Below, in pieces: positions 21,390 to 31,987 of a DNA stretch of 64,000 nucleotides; positions within the stretch are counted from its first letter, which is position 1, and every line of letters begins with the position of its first letter. The translations under genes and the position numbers were made by a program. The notes beneath the pieces are model-generated. The model was given only the letters and a program-made list of their open reading frames with translations, did no database searches and was not told the origin of the DNA. Source of the DNA: Fonsecaea monophora (lineage: Eukaryota > Ascomycota > Eurotiomycetes > Chaetothyriales > Herpotrichiellaceae); the NCBI RefSeq assembly GCF_001642475.1, contig NW_019173977.1, forward strand, positions 124,001 to 188,000. Reading direction: 5' to 3'.

Positions 21390-23407
21390 ATGAGCACCTC
21401 CGACGACACGGTCGCCCAGATCATCGTCAACAGCCTGTACAATGCCGGCGTGCGCTTGGTGTTTGGCGTGCCTGGCGCCAAAATCGACGCCATCTTCGAC
21501 TGCTTGATGGACCATCCGGAGATCAAGCTCATCGTGGCCCGACACGAGCAAAACGCCGCCTTCATGGCCGCGGCAGTGGGCCGCATAACGGGCATCCCAG
21601 GCGTCTGCATCGGCACCAGCGGACCCGGCGCGTCGAACCTCGCCACGGGCCTCGTCACAGCGACGACGGAGAACGACCCCGTGGTGGCGCTGGTGGGCTC
21701 GGTGCCGCGCCACATGAACCTCAAGCGCACGCACCAGAGCATGCGCGCCCTGGACATCCTGGGCCCGACGGCCAAGGTCGCCGTGGGCATCGACGTCGAG
21801 GACCAGGCCGCCGAGGTCGTCCTCAACGCCTTCCGGACCGCCAGCGCCGCGCCCAAGGGCGCCACCGTCATCTCCATCCCGCAGGACGTCGCGCGGGGCA
21901 GGTCGAGCATCCTGCCGTTCCCGAGCGACGCGTTCGTGCCGCCCATGTACGGGCCCGCGCCGCGGCAGACGCTCGACCAGGTGGTGGGCATGATCGAGCG
22001 GGCCAAGCTGCCCGTGCTGTTCCTGGGCATGAGGGCGAGCAGTCCGCGCGTGGTCAGCGCGGTGCGGCGGCTCCTGTCCAAGTTCCCCTTGCCGACGGTC
22101 GAGACGTTCCAGGCTGCGGGCGCCGTGCCGCGCGAGCTGGTGCACCTCTTCTACGGGCGCGTCGGCCTGTTCCGGAACCAGGTCGGCGACAAGCTCCTGT
22201 CCAAGTCGGACCTGGTGCTCGCCGTCGGCTACGACCCCGTCGAGTACGACGCCAACCTGTGGAACCCGCGCGGCGCCCGCCACGTCGTCCACATCGACTT
22301 CACCGCCTCCGACTACGGCACCTACTACCACCCCGTCGCGGAGCTGCTGGGCTCTGTCGTCGAGAACATCACCTACCTGGCCGACCACCTCTCGCAAATC
22401 TCCGAGCCCACCATCTCCGACCTCTGCCAGGGCTTGATCAGGGAGTACACCATGTGGCAGGACAGGCCTGAGGTGCAGGGCTCGTCGTCCGGTCTGGTCC
22501 ATCCGCTGCACTTCATCACCACCTTGCAGGGCATGGTGTCCAAGGACACGACCGTGTGTGTGGATGTTGGATCTGTGTAAGTTTTCCCCCTAAGATTTCG
22601 GATAGGGCATGTGTTTGGTTTTATTTTTTTTTTGCCCGATGGTATCCATGAACCTGCCTGGCTTGGAAAGGGCGTCTTGCAGCAACGGTACCCATGAAAC
22701 CACACCCGTCTCTTTTCTAACGGTCTTGATTTCTCGGTGGCAGGTATATCTACTTTATGCGGTTCTTCTTTGCATATGAGCCGCGCCGGCTTTTATGGTG
22801 AGTTTTATCGGTATTCTTTTTTTTTTTTTTTTTTTGGCGTCCTTTGGTCATCTTCTGCGTCTGGCCCTAGCTGTTCCCTTCCTGTCCCCAATTCGTCCGT
22901 CCCAGCTCAGCTCAGCTCAGCTCCCTCCTAACCTTTCGGGAATTTTTGTCCCGACACAGTTCCGACGGCCAACAAACGCTGGGCGTCGCGCTCCCGTGGG
23001 CCATCTCTGCATCCTTGACGCAACACCCGACCCCGTGCGCGGAAAAGGTCATCTCCGTCTCCGGCGACGGCGGCTTCATGTTCTCGTCCCAGGAACTGTC
23101 CACGGCCGTCCAGCAGGGCTGCGACATCACGCACGTCGTCTGGAACGACCACGCCTACAACATGGTCGAGTTCCAGGAGGTGCTCAAGTACGGGCGCGCG
23201 AGCGGCGTGCGTCTGGGGGGTGTCGACTTTGTGCGCTTCGCCGAGAGTTTTGGCGCCAAAGGCTTCCGCATCGAGAGCGCGGGCCAGGTCGGACCGGTCC
23301 TGCGTGAGGCGCTGGCGTATCGCGGCGTGAGCATCGTCGATGTCGCGATCGATTACTCGGGTAATGTCGAGTTAGCGAGGAACGTCATTGCGGATGAGTG
23401 GAATTGA
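21390..23407 (+). CDS. Catabolic-type acetolactate synthase (AlsS/BudB-like), ThDP-dependent
   Basis: Condenses two pyruvates to 2-acetolactate. Exons 21390-22576, 22744-22797 (54 bp) and 22960-23407 give 562 aa; introns are 167 and 162 bp. The small middle exon restores VYIYFMRFFFAYEPRRLL, and the next junction gives CSDGQQTLGVALPWAIS, both highly typical of this family. The ThDP glutamate lies in ARHEQNAAFMA (E53), and the GDG metal/ThDP motif is at 449-451 followed by WNDHAYN. The protein starts directly at the ThDP domain without a mitochondrial presequence. It therefore differs from the anabolic, mitochondrial Ilv2 and resembles bacterial AlsS/BudB. Intron 2 holds a poly-T run and AGCTC repeats. 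GC-rich third positions. Together with its divergent neighbour it forms a two-step acetoin pathway. Confidence 0.92.
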
Positions 23408-23958
23408 TAATTCACCCTCCATCCGTCCTCTCCTGGCATGATCTATTAGTCCCATCTGAAAGTGGGAAGAGAAGAGCGCCGTACCCTCGTCACCTACCGT
23501 GCCGGTCGGTCGGTCGAGCCGACGACTGGACGAACGAAGGGACGAGCAGTTATTGACGAACTTGGCAAATGGGTCGGGTTACTATGATGGATCGGTCCAA
23601 ATTGACAGGACACGGACACGATTTCTATATCTCAGCTTCTCACATGGGACGCTTTGGTGAAAGGGAAAAAAATGGCAGACAGGGAGGAAACAGAGACACA
23701 TGCAGAGACACAGCAAACAGCAAACAGGAAATAAAAGTCCATGTCACATGAAGCGACGACATCTGCTGAATCGCTAACTTGGTCTGTTACCGGTTTTCCT
23801 CTTCAGGTTGACATTTCCTGTCTCTCACAGTCAAGAGAGCCCTCTTTGCCTATTCTGTCACTTTGAATCTGCAAGACCAGGCACGTACACAGCATACGGC
23901 ACAAAGCACGGCGGATATCCTGAACAGAGACCACATTACGTAGCTTCCACAAAGCCCC
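23408..23958. other. Intergenic between convergent genes
   Basis: 3' flanks of acetolactate synthase and the hypothetical gene on the other strand; nothing recognised. Confidence 0.5.
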
Positions 23959-24603
23959 TCATATCCCAGTTTCTGCCTGTTGGTGCGACTGGTGCGACTC
24001 CTTGTACACTAGTACCGGCCCATCTTCCAGCATGAGAAACTCCGTCTTCCAACCCACGACATAATCCTCTTCCTCCAGAAACTCTCCGCTGACACCGGTA
24101 CTCTCGTCCTCGGCCTCCCCCGTCAGGCCCAGGTCTCGGGGATCCAGCTCCGCAGGCATGGGGACTTCAGCAGGAAAATGCGATGAAATGCCGACAAGGT
24201 CTTCCATCACCGCTTTAGGGTTCCTTACTGGTATCTGCCGGAGCTCCGTCTGTGCTTGCGGCGGCGTTGTTGGATTCTTGATGGGGGTTTTGCCGCACCC
24301 GCTGTCTTTGCCTGGTTCGCCGCCTAGCTTGCCACGCGCCTGGTGGACATAGATGGCAAATTCGTCGAGAGTGGATTTCTCAAAGAAGCCCAGGTTGATC
24401 AAATCGTAGCGACCATGGAGGGCGAGTAGTAGCTCCTGCATGTGGATGTCTCGACTTGTCTCGTAGAACTCGCCCGCAAGGGCCTCGAGCTCCGAGTGGG
24501 CTGTGCCTGAAGCGTTGAGCGCAGCCGGAGAGACATGTCGGAGGAAGTCCAAAACATAAGATCGGAACGCGTCGTCCGGCAGGGTTGAGGTCGTGCTTGA
24601 CAT
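23959..24603 (-). CDS. Hypothetical protein
   Basis: Not assigned to a family. The single-exon product is 214 aa. The first ~100 residues look helical (DDAFRSYVLDFLRHVSPAAL, then LHMQ-like helices ending in FAIYVHQARGKLGG). A Pro/Thr-rich linker follows, then an acidic C-terminal third with EEEDYVVGWKTEFLMLEDGP. There is no signal peptide or membrane segment, and intracellular location is inferred. It lies tail-to-tail with acetolactate synthase and head-on behind the Zn2Cys6 gene, so it may be expressed independently of both. Confidence 0.55.
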   Translation of the reverse strand: MSSTTSTLPDDAFRSYVLDFLRHVSPAALNASGTAHSELEALAGEFYETSRDIHMQELLLALHGRYDLINLGFFEKSTLDEFAIYVHQARGKLGGEPGKDSGCGKTPIKNPTTPPQAQTELRQIPVRNPKAVMEDLVGISSHFPAEVPMPAELDPRDLGLTGEAEDESTGVSGEFLEEEDYVVGWKTEFLMLEDGPVLVYKESHQSHQQAETGI

Positions 24604-25065
24604 GTTGGTACAGGTTTCCTGTTGGTCCTTGAAACAGGTTGGCTGAATGGGTGAGGCGAAGGTCGTCGTCGAGAGGTGTAGAAATTGGCTCTGTCAGGCG
24701 ACGCGTCAATACAAAACGTGCCGGCAGCGGTCACAGGTACTCTCATACCTGTTTCTGTCATTCCATGATGTTGTCGCGTTGCTAAAGAGGTCGACAGGCA
24801 GACGGAACAGATTGTCGACGCGCGGAAGGTGCGAGGTTACGGATGTGGATGGATGGCTGGGATCAATTTGGTCGCAGTTTCGCCTCACCTTTGAAAGAGT
24901 GGTTCAAATGTGTGAATTCAGTTCCGCCCGTCTCCTGGTTTGCAGAAGGCATAATCCAAGGAACAACAGTCAATATCATGACGCTTTGGATCGCGTCGGT
25001 CTGAGTCTTTGGCAGCGCCTTCCATAGTGTTCAAGAACAAAGAGCATGATCGAAAGAAAGAGATT
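24604..25065. other. Intergenic, nothing recognised
   Basis: Spacer between two minus-strand genes, acting as promoter of the hypothetical gene that starts at 24603. Confidence 0.5.
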
Positions 25066-26610
25066 TTAGAGAGGAACTCCTTCCATGAGAGCAGTTTTGG
25101 GAGACATTAAGGTGTCGAACGAGTGCTTGATTCCCGGTGAATGGTACCTCTTCGTTGGTTCCCGTACATCATCATCCTGACCATGACCACGATCATATGT
25201 TGTAATCCGTACGTAACGACATTGATCAGGAGAGGTGATAATTTCGATATCGGGCCAGATCCCAACCGGCTTGTGACGAGTATCAGATTGCAACTGCATC
25301 TCCCGGCTGTCGTACTGGGGATCAATCTTGACAGGAACAAAAACAATAACTGCATCGGGCCTCGACAAGTCAACAATATTGGCGTGACCGGGATGTTGAT
25401 ACTTGGGACTTTCCTCACTGATCGAGTACCAGAGAGCAGCATACATCATCCGAAACTGCACCGACATTGTCTTCGCAAGCTGGAGTTCTTCGCCTGTTGG
25501 TTTCTGCCCTTCAGCCCGGATGATATAGTTGCAAACCAACCGGAACCATCGGCGTAGCAATCTGTGGAGCTGATTAAAGCCGGAACAATGGCTGGTCCAT
25601 TCCTTGTGGCAAAGGGCATACCGAAACCGCCAGCGGAAGATTTCGAAGAACTTCCGCTGCATCTGCAGGGGATTGTGGAAGAATTCTGGAAGATGTGGTA
25701 GACTCTGATCAATGGTGATAGTAGTTTCCGCGCCAGCACGAAAGATGGGAGTTTTGAATATGGAGACCACCGTCTCCACTTGGATAGCTATGGAATAGAT
25801 CGCTCTGGTGGCCGGTGTCCACTTGGTATTGGGGTCGTTCATGATGCGAAAAGCTGCGGCGAGATGCGACAAGCCTGCGCGACACTTAATCTGTGGGTCC
25901 AGATGCTCGTAGACAGCTATCAAGACACAACACAGGAGTACCGTGTCCACACGAATGACGTCCTTCTCTCGGTTGAGGCAGGTCAGAGCTTGCAGATACT
26001 GTCCAGACGCAAAGGCGGGCTGGGCTGAAGTCAAGTCGGACGTGTCCTTGTACCTGCCAGCGAGAGCGACGGCGAGGTGATGAGCTGCTGGGATCGATGT
26101 TGTACATTGTCGAACGTGATGGAACCAAAAGTCGTGAGCACTGCTCGCAAACGTCCATTCTGCCATGGCTGGAGTGGCTACTTCACAAAAATACTGAAAA
26201 GCCCAGCGCTCATGATGCGAGCCCTGTTCCATTGGTATGGACCCGAGCAAGCGCGCAGGTTCGGCGGCGGACGTATCTGATGGTGTGTTTCTCCAAGGTT
26301 CAAAAATCCATGCTCTGCGGACGACATAACCGTCACACTGACGTCTGCTTCTGCTGCATCTCAGACAATTGGGCTTCGTTTCGTCACATTTCACATGTCT
26401 CCTTTTACACGTCAGGCATCCAGTAACAACTTTAGGATGATAAGTTCGCCTGCCGCAACGGGGTTTGTTGTCGTTGTCCAACGGACCTGACGAAACTGGA
26501 TCAGTATATGGTGAGCAAGGTGACAAGGACGCAGTGTGCACCGGGGGATTGTGCGTGATGGTCAGATCTCGCTCGATGTTCACGCATCCATGTTTCTGTC
26601 CCGGGGCCAT
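25066..26610 (-). CDS. Zn2Cys6 transcription factor
   Basis: A nuclear regulator of the fungal binuclear-cluster class. The single-exon product is 514 aa. The DNA-binding cluster starts near residue 64, with the pattern C-x2-C-x6-C-x6-C-x2-C-x6-C (GCLTCKRRHVKC, then CLRCSRSRRQCDGY). The preceding KVVTG and following DGY resemble the subgroup carrying a fungal-specific TF_2-type (DUF3468-like) regulatory domain. The rest is helical with no obvious second domain. It lies divergent from the BAHD acyltransferase at 27590 with about 1 kb between starts, so it may regulate that gene; this is context only. A later intron near the N-terminus cannot be excluded. Confidence 0.82.
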   Translation of the reverse strand: MAPGQKHGCVNIERDLTITHNPPVHTASLSPCSPYTDPVSSGPLDNDNKPRCGRRTYHPKVVTGCLTCKRRHVKCDETKPNCLRCSRSRRQCDGYVVRRAWIFEPWRNTPSDTSAAEPARLLGSIPMEQGSHHERWAFQYFCEVATPAMAEWTFASSAHDFWFHHVRQCTTSIPAAHHLAVALAGRYKDTSDLTSAQPAFASGQYLQALTCLNREKDVIRVDTVLLCCVLIAVYEHLDPQIKCRAGLSHLAAAFRIMNDPNTKWTPATRAIYSIAIQVETVVSIFKTPIFRAGAETTITIDQSLPHLPEFFHNPLQMQRKFFEIFRWRFRYALCHKEWTSHCSGFNQLHRLLRRWFRLVCNYIIRAEGQKPTGEELQLAKTMSVQFRMMYAALWYSISEESPKYQHPGHANIVDLSRPDAVIVFVPVKIDPQYDSREMQLQSDTRHKPVGIWPDIEIITSPDQCRYVRITTYDRGHGQDDDVREPTKRYHSPGIKHSFDTLMSPKTALMEGVPL

Positions 26611-27589
26611 AGCAGGTACTTGCTTGCTGAAAGGTGAGGAAGATTCACATTGTTGTCCGCAGGAATTCCCCCGGCCGCCACGACAATGCCGGTGACAGTA
26701 GTACTCTTATAAACTCGACGGGGCTGAGGTGGATGCCGCACATCACAATGTGGGAGGCCTTAGCGATTTCAGAAGCATTGGATTGGGTATCCGAGGAGGT
26801 TAGCATCCGGGAAACGGTAAACATGGAGGGCAGCTTTGCCATTCAGACTTGTAAACGACCTCGATAGCGATTCGCTTGGGGTTCCAGGGGATCTGAGTGT
26901 AGCCCTATTGAACTTTACAGTCATGGCGGTGTAACAGCAAAGTCACCAGAACCTAGGGGTCTTTTCATAGCTCGGAGAGCCTAATGAAAAGTGATTTGTC
27001 CTGAGCCGCTGGAACATTCAAGGGACGCTCGAGGATCTGCATTCTCTGGCTCTATTTAGCTCAGTGCACCCGTCTTAGGGTAGCCATCATCCCGCGTCCT
27101 CGCTTCTGTCGGCTCGCCTAAAACTGGAATCGTCACCTTGGGGTGCTTGTTGAATACAAGCATTCGAACCAATTGAGATGGTGCATGACTGGAAAGCTGC
27201 TCCATACCGAAAAGAGGCATTGGTGCCAGAAACTGGTTGCCTTGCAAAGGATCATGACCAACGAACGCGCTTGATCATATTCGTCGTTGACATGTGAGAA
27301 TATAGCGAGCCGCGACATTTGATTCCACGCAGCTGTCGCATATTCCGCGTTGATGAATGTGAGGTGTCAGGACCATTCCATGTTGATGGCTCAACGGGAA
27401 AACAAACTGGCTGAGCAGAACGTAACTCAGCCTCGCGGCAAGCAGCCATTTAGGGTTTAGTTCAGCCTTGTCCGACCTCACTGGGTTTTTCTCGAGGCTG
27501 CCTCTTCACCACTGCCTCTCATGCTGTAGCTACAAGTACCGAGTACAATTCAATTCTCCCCTCCACAACTCATCTGGTCTTTCACCGTC
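26611..27589. promoter_or_regulatory. Divergent promoter region, Zn2Cys6 regulator / acyltransferase
   Basis: About 1 kb between two divergent start codons. No supported gene and no specific binding site recognised. Confidence 0.4.
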
Positions 27590-29085
27590 ATGTCAGACAG
27601 TATCATAATCCCAGTCCCATCCTTTCATGTCGATCTCGCCGCCATTGATGCCCTCCATCTGTAGGTCCCACCGGTATCCAACAAGAGTAACCATGTTTGC
27701 TGAGCGTGGAGAATTCTACTGGCCACTTTGTTAAAAGCTGATGACAGACCAGGGTTCACTACAGCCGCCGCCTTCTAATATTTCGCTGTGCTTCCCTTGC
27801 TCAGCGGGATGCTCAGCTGGCTGCGCTCAAGGTAGGCTTACAAGCTCTGGGCTTGCGATGTGCGATTTTGGGTGGCGTGGTCACCCCTCTACAACCTGCA
27901 GAGGTCAATGCCACCAACTCCGATCCGAACTGGCGCACCATCCGCCCTGACCGTGGCATTGAACTGGTGGTGAAAGACATACGGGCGGAATTGCCTTCTT
28001 TCGAAGAGCTTGAAAACTCCAATTTCTCAGTCAGCCAACTCCCCTATGACCCGCTTGTGCCCGTGCCTCAGTACCTTGGAAATGACCGCCCTTTCGCCGC
28101 CTGCAAAGTCCAGTTCAGCACGATCAAAGGAGGCACTATCCTCACGTGGGCCATGTCACATTGCGTGGGTGACGGGGTCGCGAACGACGAGCTGATGCGC
28201 GTACTAAGCGAGGCCACAAAGCTTGCCCAAGAGCGCGCTGTGGATGACGTGCTCGCACAGGCTGCCGCGTCCACGCAGATGGGGCTCGATCGCAGCATCA
28301 TGCGCGGTATGTCCAGTGAGATCCCGTTCAGGATAGAGGATCATCCGGGATATATGACCAACGCGCCAAAACTACCCCCAAGCCACCCTTTCCAGGCTAC
28401 AGCGCCGGAGGTGTCTGTGCTATTCCAAATCCCGGCCACTCGTGTAGCGCAGCTCAAAACAGACGCAACACGGCCGGACGCACCACCCATTTCCACTCAC
28501 GATGCAATATCCGCCCTGATATGGCGGAGTCTCATCCTGATACGCCGTCAACGGTGTGCCGAAGCACGGGACCTGCCCGGGTCCACAAAGACCAACCTAT
28601 TCATGCCGTCAGACGGCCGCCGCCACCTGAATATCCCGCAATCGTATATCGGCAACGTGGTCTACCAGCTCTCCGCCTCTCTTGATCTGGACACGCTCCT
28701 CGCCCCCCGCTTCGGCCTGCAGGAAGCCGCCAGCGCGGTCCGTCGCGCCATCACGGCCGTCAACCCCACGCTCGCGCGCAGCGTCATGGCCGAGACGAAC
28801 AGGAGGTGGATCGACTGGGCCTTTCTGGGCAGTTACTCGTCGACCGGCGTGGCCATGGGCACGGACTGGACGAGCTCGGCGCTCTATCAACAGGACTGGG
28901 GCGCCGCGTTCGGTGGTGCGCCCGCCAGGTACAGATACCCCGGCGAGCCGGGCGTCAATTGCGTCATGCCCAAGTTGCCAGACGGGGCTGCAGAGGTCAT
29001 TGTCAGCGTCATGGAAAGCGAACTGGATATGTTGACTAGCGAAGAGTGTTTCGGCAAGTATATCATCACGAAGGGAGACACTTAG
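27590..29085 (+). CDS. BAHD-type acyltransferase (trichothecene 3-O-acetyltransferase-like)
   Basis: Predicted to transfer an acyl group from CoA to a hydroxyl or amine of a small molecule. Exons 27590-27660 and 27753-29085 (92 bp intron, GTAGGT...CCAG) give 467 aa. The splice joins AAIDALHL to VHYSRRLLIFRCAS and removes stops present in the unspliced frame. The catalytic HxxxD is intact as HCVGD at residues 160-164. A DWGAAFG segment near residue 410 matches the structural DFGWG motif of the family. There is no signal peptide, so it is probably cytosolic. The substrate cannot be read from the sequence; members act in secondary metabolism or in detoxification of sterol, trichothecene or phenolic substrates. 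The divergent Zn2Cys6 gene is a plausible regulator. No core biosynthetic gene is in the window. Confidence 0.85.
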
Positions 29086-29451
29086 GTGTTGATCTGAGAT
29101 AGACAAGAGATAAAATCGCCGGTGCATAGAAGCTGTTTAGACAAAGCACCCATAAATGATCTTCAGTTTACATACATTAATCATTTGCGACCTATTTTGC
29201 AGTGTGTGTGATAGACATTACCCATCATTCATTACAACTGCCGATGCTAGACACAAATGGCCTTGTTTCTTGCTTTGCATAGTCACATCCCTCGTCCTCA
29301 TGTTATTACTAAGCTTCGACATCTCAACCATATAGTGCAGGTAGTACATAAACAAAACAAACAAAAGCGACCCCGTTACCAGGAACAGACTCCGGCAGAG
29401 CACGGGGCGTCATCACTAGCAAAGGCGGGACTACTAACCCCTGAAACGTTT
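29086..29451. other. Intergenic between convergent genes
   Basis: 3' flanks of the acyltransferase and the aspartic protease; nothing recognised. Confidence 0.5.
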
Positions 29452-30748
29452 CTACGAATCATACACGGGCCGACTGGCGAAGTGGACCATCTTCTCGCCC
29501 CAGTCAAAGACGACGAGCATGCTCCGCATGAGGCTGTCGCCTATGACGCCGACGACGGTGTCTCCCCGAATGCTCTGCACGCCCGAGACGCAGGTCGTGC
29601 CAGAGAACCAGACCAGGTCGAGCGGGTTGATGGGGAGCTCGACGCCGCCGACGAACAGGGACAGCTGGGGCAGGGTGGCGTCGCAAGATACAACGTAGAG
29701 GCCCTGCGAATTGAGGGTGGCGGGCGGGTCGAAGAGGGCGTTGACGGCCTTTGCGATGGCGGGCGGGAACCGCGACAGCGTCGCCCCCGAGTCGACCACG
29801 TAGTACGCCGGCGTGGCGTCCTCATCGGCGAAGTTTCCCGCGCCGTCGGCCCAGGCTACCCCGTCGGGCACGATCGTGTAGTGGGTAAAGTAGTCGCCAC
29901 AGGATGGGATCTCGGGGTTGAGCTCGACCGGGGCGGAGCCAAAGTCTCCCACGGCGTTGATCCGCGGATCCTCGGTGTCGGGAATGCCCCCGATGGTCAG
30001 AAAGCCGCCGTATCCAGTCTCAGAGGCGTCGCGAGAGATGGCCATGGAGAAGAGCGGCTCGGTCAGCTCTTCATAGAAGATGGTGTTGATGATCGACGAG
30101 TATATCACTGGTTGTCCACCCTCGACCGCCGAAGTGAGACATGGGTACGCCAGGCCGATGAGGCCAGTCATTGCGCCGTCCCCGACGATCCCAACCTGGC
30201 TATTGTTTCAGCTGCGGTAAGCTATCTGGACAATGCAGGGATCTTACCTTGGTGGCGAGGCCGATGGTTTGCTCTTCCACAGTGATGCCGGCAATGTCCA
30301 CGCTCGTATTGGCCAATGGGCCACTCGCGTAGGAGCCGTCGACATAGTTGATGAGGAATTCAGCGTCTGTATAGAGTTCAAAGGCCTTGTTCACTGTGAT
30401 GGCATCGCCAAAGGCACAGTCAAACTGCGGGTCGCAGTCAAAGCCAGTCGTGACGGCCCAGGTGTCGGAGCTCCCGGTATCGACGAGGAGACCGACAGAC
30501 TGACCTCCCAAAGACACCTCAATCAAGAAGTGGCTCTCATACCCTGGATCTATGAGAATTTCTGATTGGCGCCGAAGCTTGGAGCTCTGAGAGCCTCGTT
30601 GTACAGTCTTCAATGGCAGGGTGTGAGGGGCGACTGGAAAGCTGCGAGAAACCAAAGTCTCAGCCTCGCTCCTGCGCAACGGAGTGGGCGAGCAATGGAC
30701 CAGCAAAAAGGTCGCGAAAAGTGTCAGGCTGGTCGCTATGGCGCTCAT
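29452..30748 (-). CDS. Secreted pepsin-family aspartic protease
   Basis: Endopeptidase of family A1. Exons 30748-30248 and 30195-29452 (52 bp intron, GTAAGA...CCAG) give 414 aa. A signal peptide (MSAIATSLTLFATFLLVHCS) and a basic propeptide come first. The two catalytic aspartates lie in VDTGSSDTW (D90) and VDSGATLSRF (D302), both intact. The splice joins GLATK to VGIVGDGAMTGLIGLAYP, the usual place in the fold. The C-terminus (PVYDS) has no GPI signal, so free secretion is predicted. The length is typical. The product resembles fungal aspartyl proteases with a second DSG rather than DTG motif. Confidence 0.88.
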
Positions 30749-31987
30749 GATGGTGGGTGAACAGGCTTCAGCAAGATGCTGTGTTGGATCTTCTGCCGTT
30801 CATCCTCCCATCCGTCCATCCATATATATGTCCCTCACTCTCACCAGGCATCGAGAAGTCCCAAGCCACGGTCTACATGCCAAGTTGGGGCGGCGACGTG
30901 GTGGTATAGCCAAGAGGTCGTCGCTGGCTTGGCCTTGTCCTAGCCAAGATTGGGCTCGAGGAGATTCGTGGGAAACCAGGTGAGTTCTTGAACACGAAGC
31001 TTGGTGAGGCTGAGTCTCGCCAATGCCATTGGCAGTTACATATCAGGCTGCATGAGCTGAACACCTTTTGGTAAACCACGTCAGGTGTTGCCATTTGGTG
31101 TCTGCCTTGTAATGTCGTTGTCACGTGTCCTTTATACGATATTTTCGGTCTCAGTTGGGATGGTGCCCTCCATGACAAAAGGCCTTCTGACTCCAGCAGT
31201 CATGATGCTGCGTTGTGAAGTCAAAGCGAACAAGAGTGGAAGATCATGGAGCGTGGAACACACAAGTTGGACCTCCTTAGCGTAGAGAATATAGCGTAGA
31301 GGATACAACAACTGATGTGGGCGCAGCATCGTGTGGGGCGTGAGCTCTGAACCTCTCTTCATTGGGACCAGGTTGCCTTTCTAGACACCCAAGCCGGAAG
31401 CATCTTCGTGAAAGCCCTCAGCGTCAAGCTCATGTCTGCCATTGTCAGCCGAGGAACCGAAACCCGAGGGTGAGTTACGAGAACGCAACCGATGCATAAC
31501 ATCAGTTGAGGGAGTATTTGCCAGCCTTGCCAGCCTCAGCAGATAGCATGAGAAGGAACCTGAAGAGGCTCTCAGTGACACGACCGTCACTACATTGCGT
31601 TCTTCATTGTCCCCAATATACGCCAGGGCGCCGAGCACATTTCATCAGTCAGCTGACTTTGTCCATTCAATCCTTGACCCATTCGGCATTGCTGTTGCGG
31701 TGCCTGCCAATATCAAGTCAGCAACGCGTAGCAAGGGATAGATCAGCAACAAATGAAACTCGGAGAAAGTTTTGTCGCGTCAAGCCAGGGGCCTTGCCCT
31801 GGGAAGGAAATGCCATTCATTCAAAGCTCATATGCACTCTGCATCGGCAACTTCACTGCCATGTTCGTCTGCGTTCGCCGGACGCCAGATCGCTAAATGC
31901 ATCAACTGTTCATTCATAACGCGCCGTGGACAATGCCGCATCGCCATCTCATTGCTACAAAAGTGATCAATCGTTTCCACAAATCCC
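30749..31987. other. Intergenic, nothing recognised
   Basis: About 1.2 kb between two minus-strand genes. An 85-codon minus-strand frame at 31381-31638 has no family features and is not called. Confidence 0.45.

Noticed and set aside
21366..22511. 381-codon frame antisense to acetolactate synthase
   Set aside because: Opened by high GC third positions of the true gene; sequence is His/Arg/Val-rich without motifs.
27110..27190. Possible tRNA on the minus strand (GGTTCGAATGC box)
   Set aside because: No pairing T-arm, anticodon arm or acceptor stem could be drawn around it.
29257..30285. 342-codon + strand frame over the aspartic protease
   Set aside because: Antisense shadow; the minus strand encodes an intact protease with both catalytic motifs.
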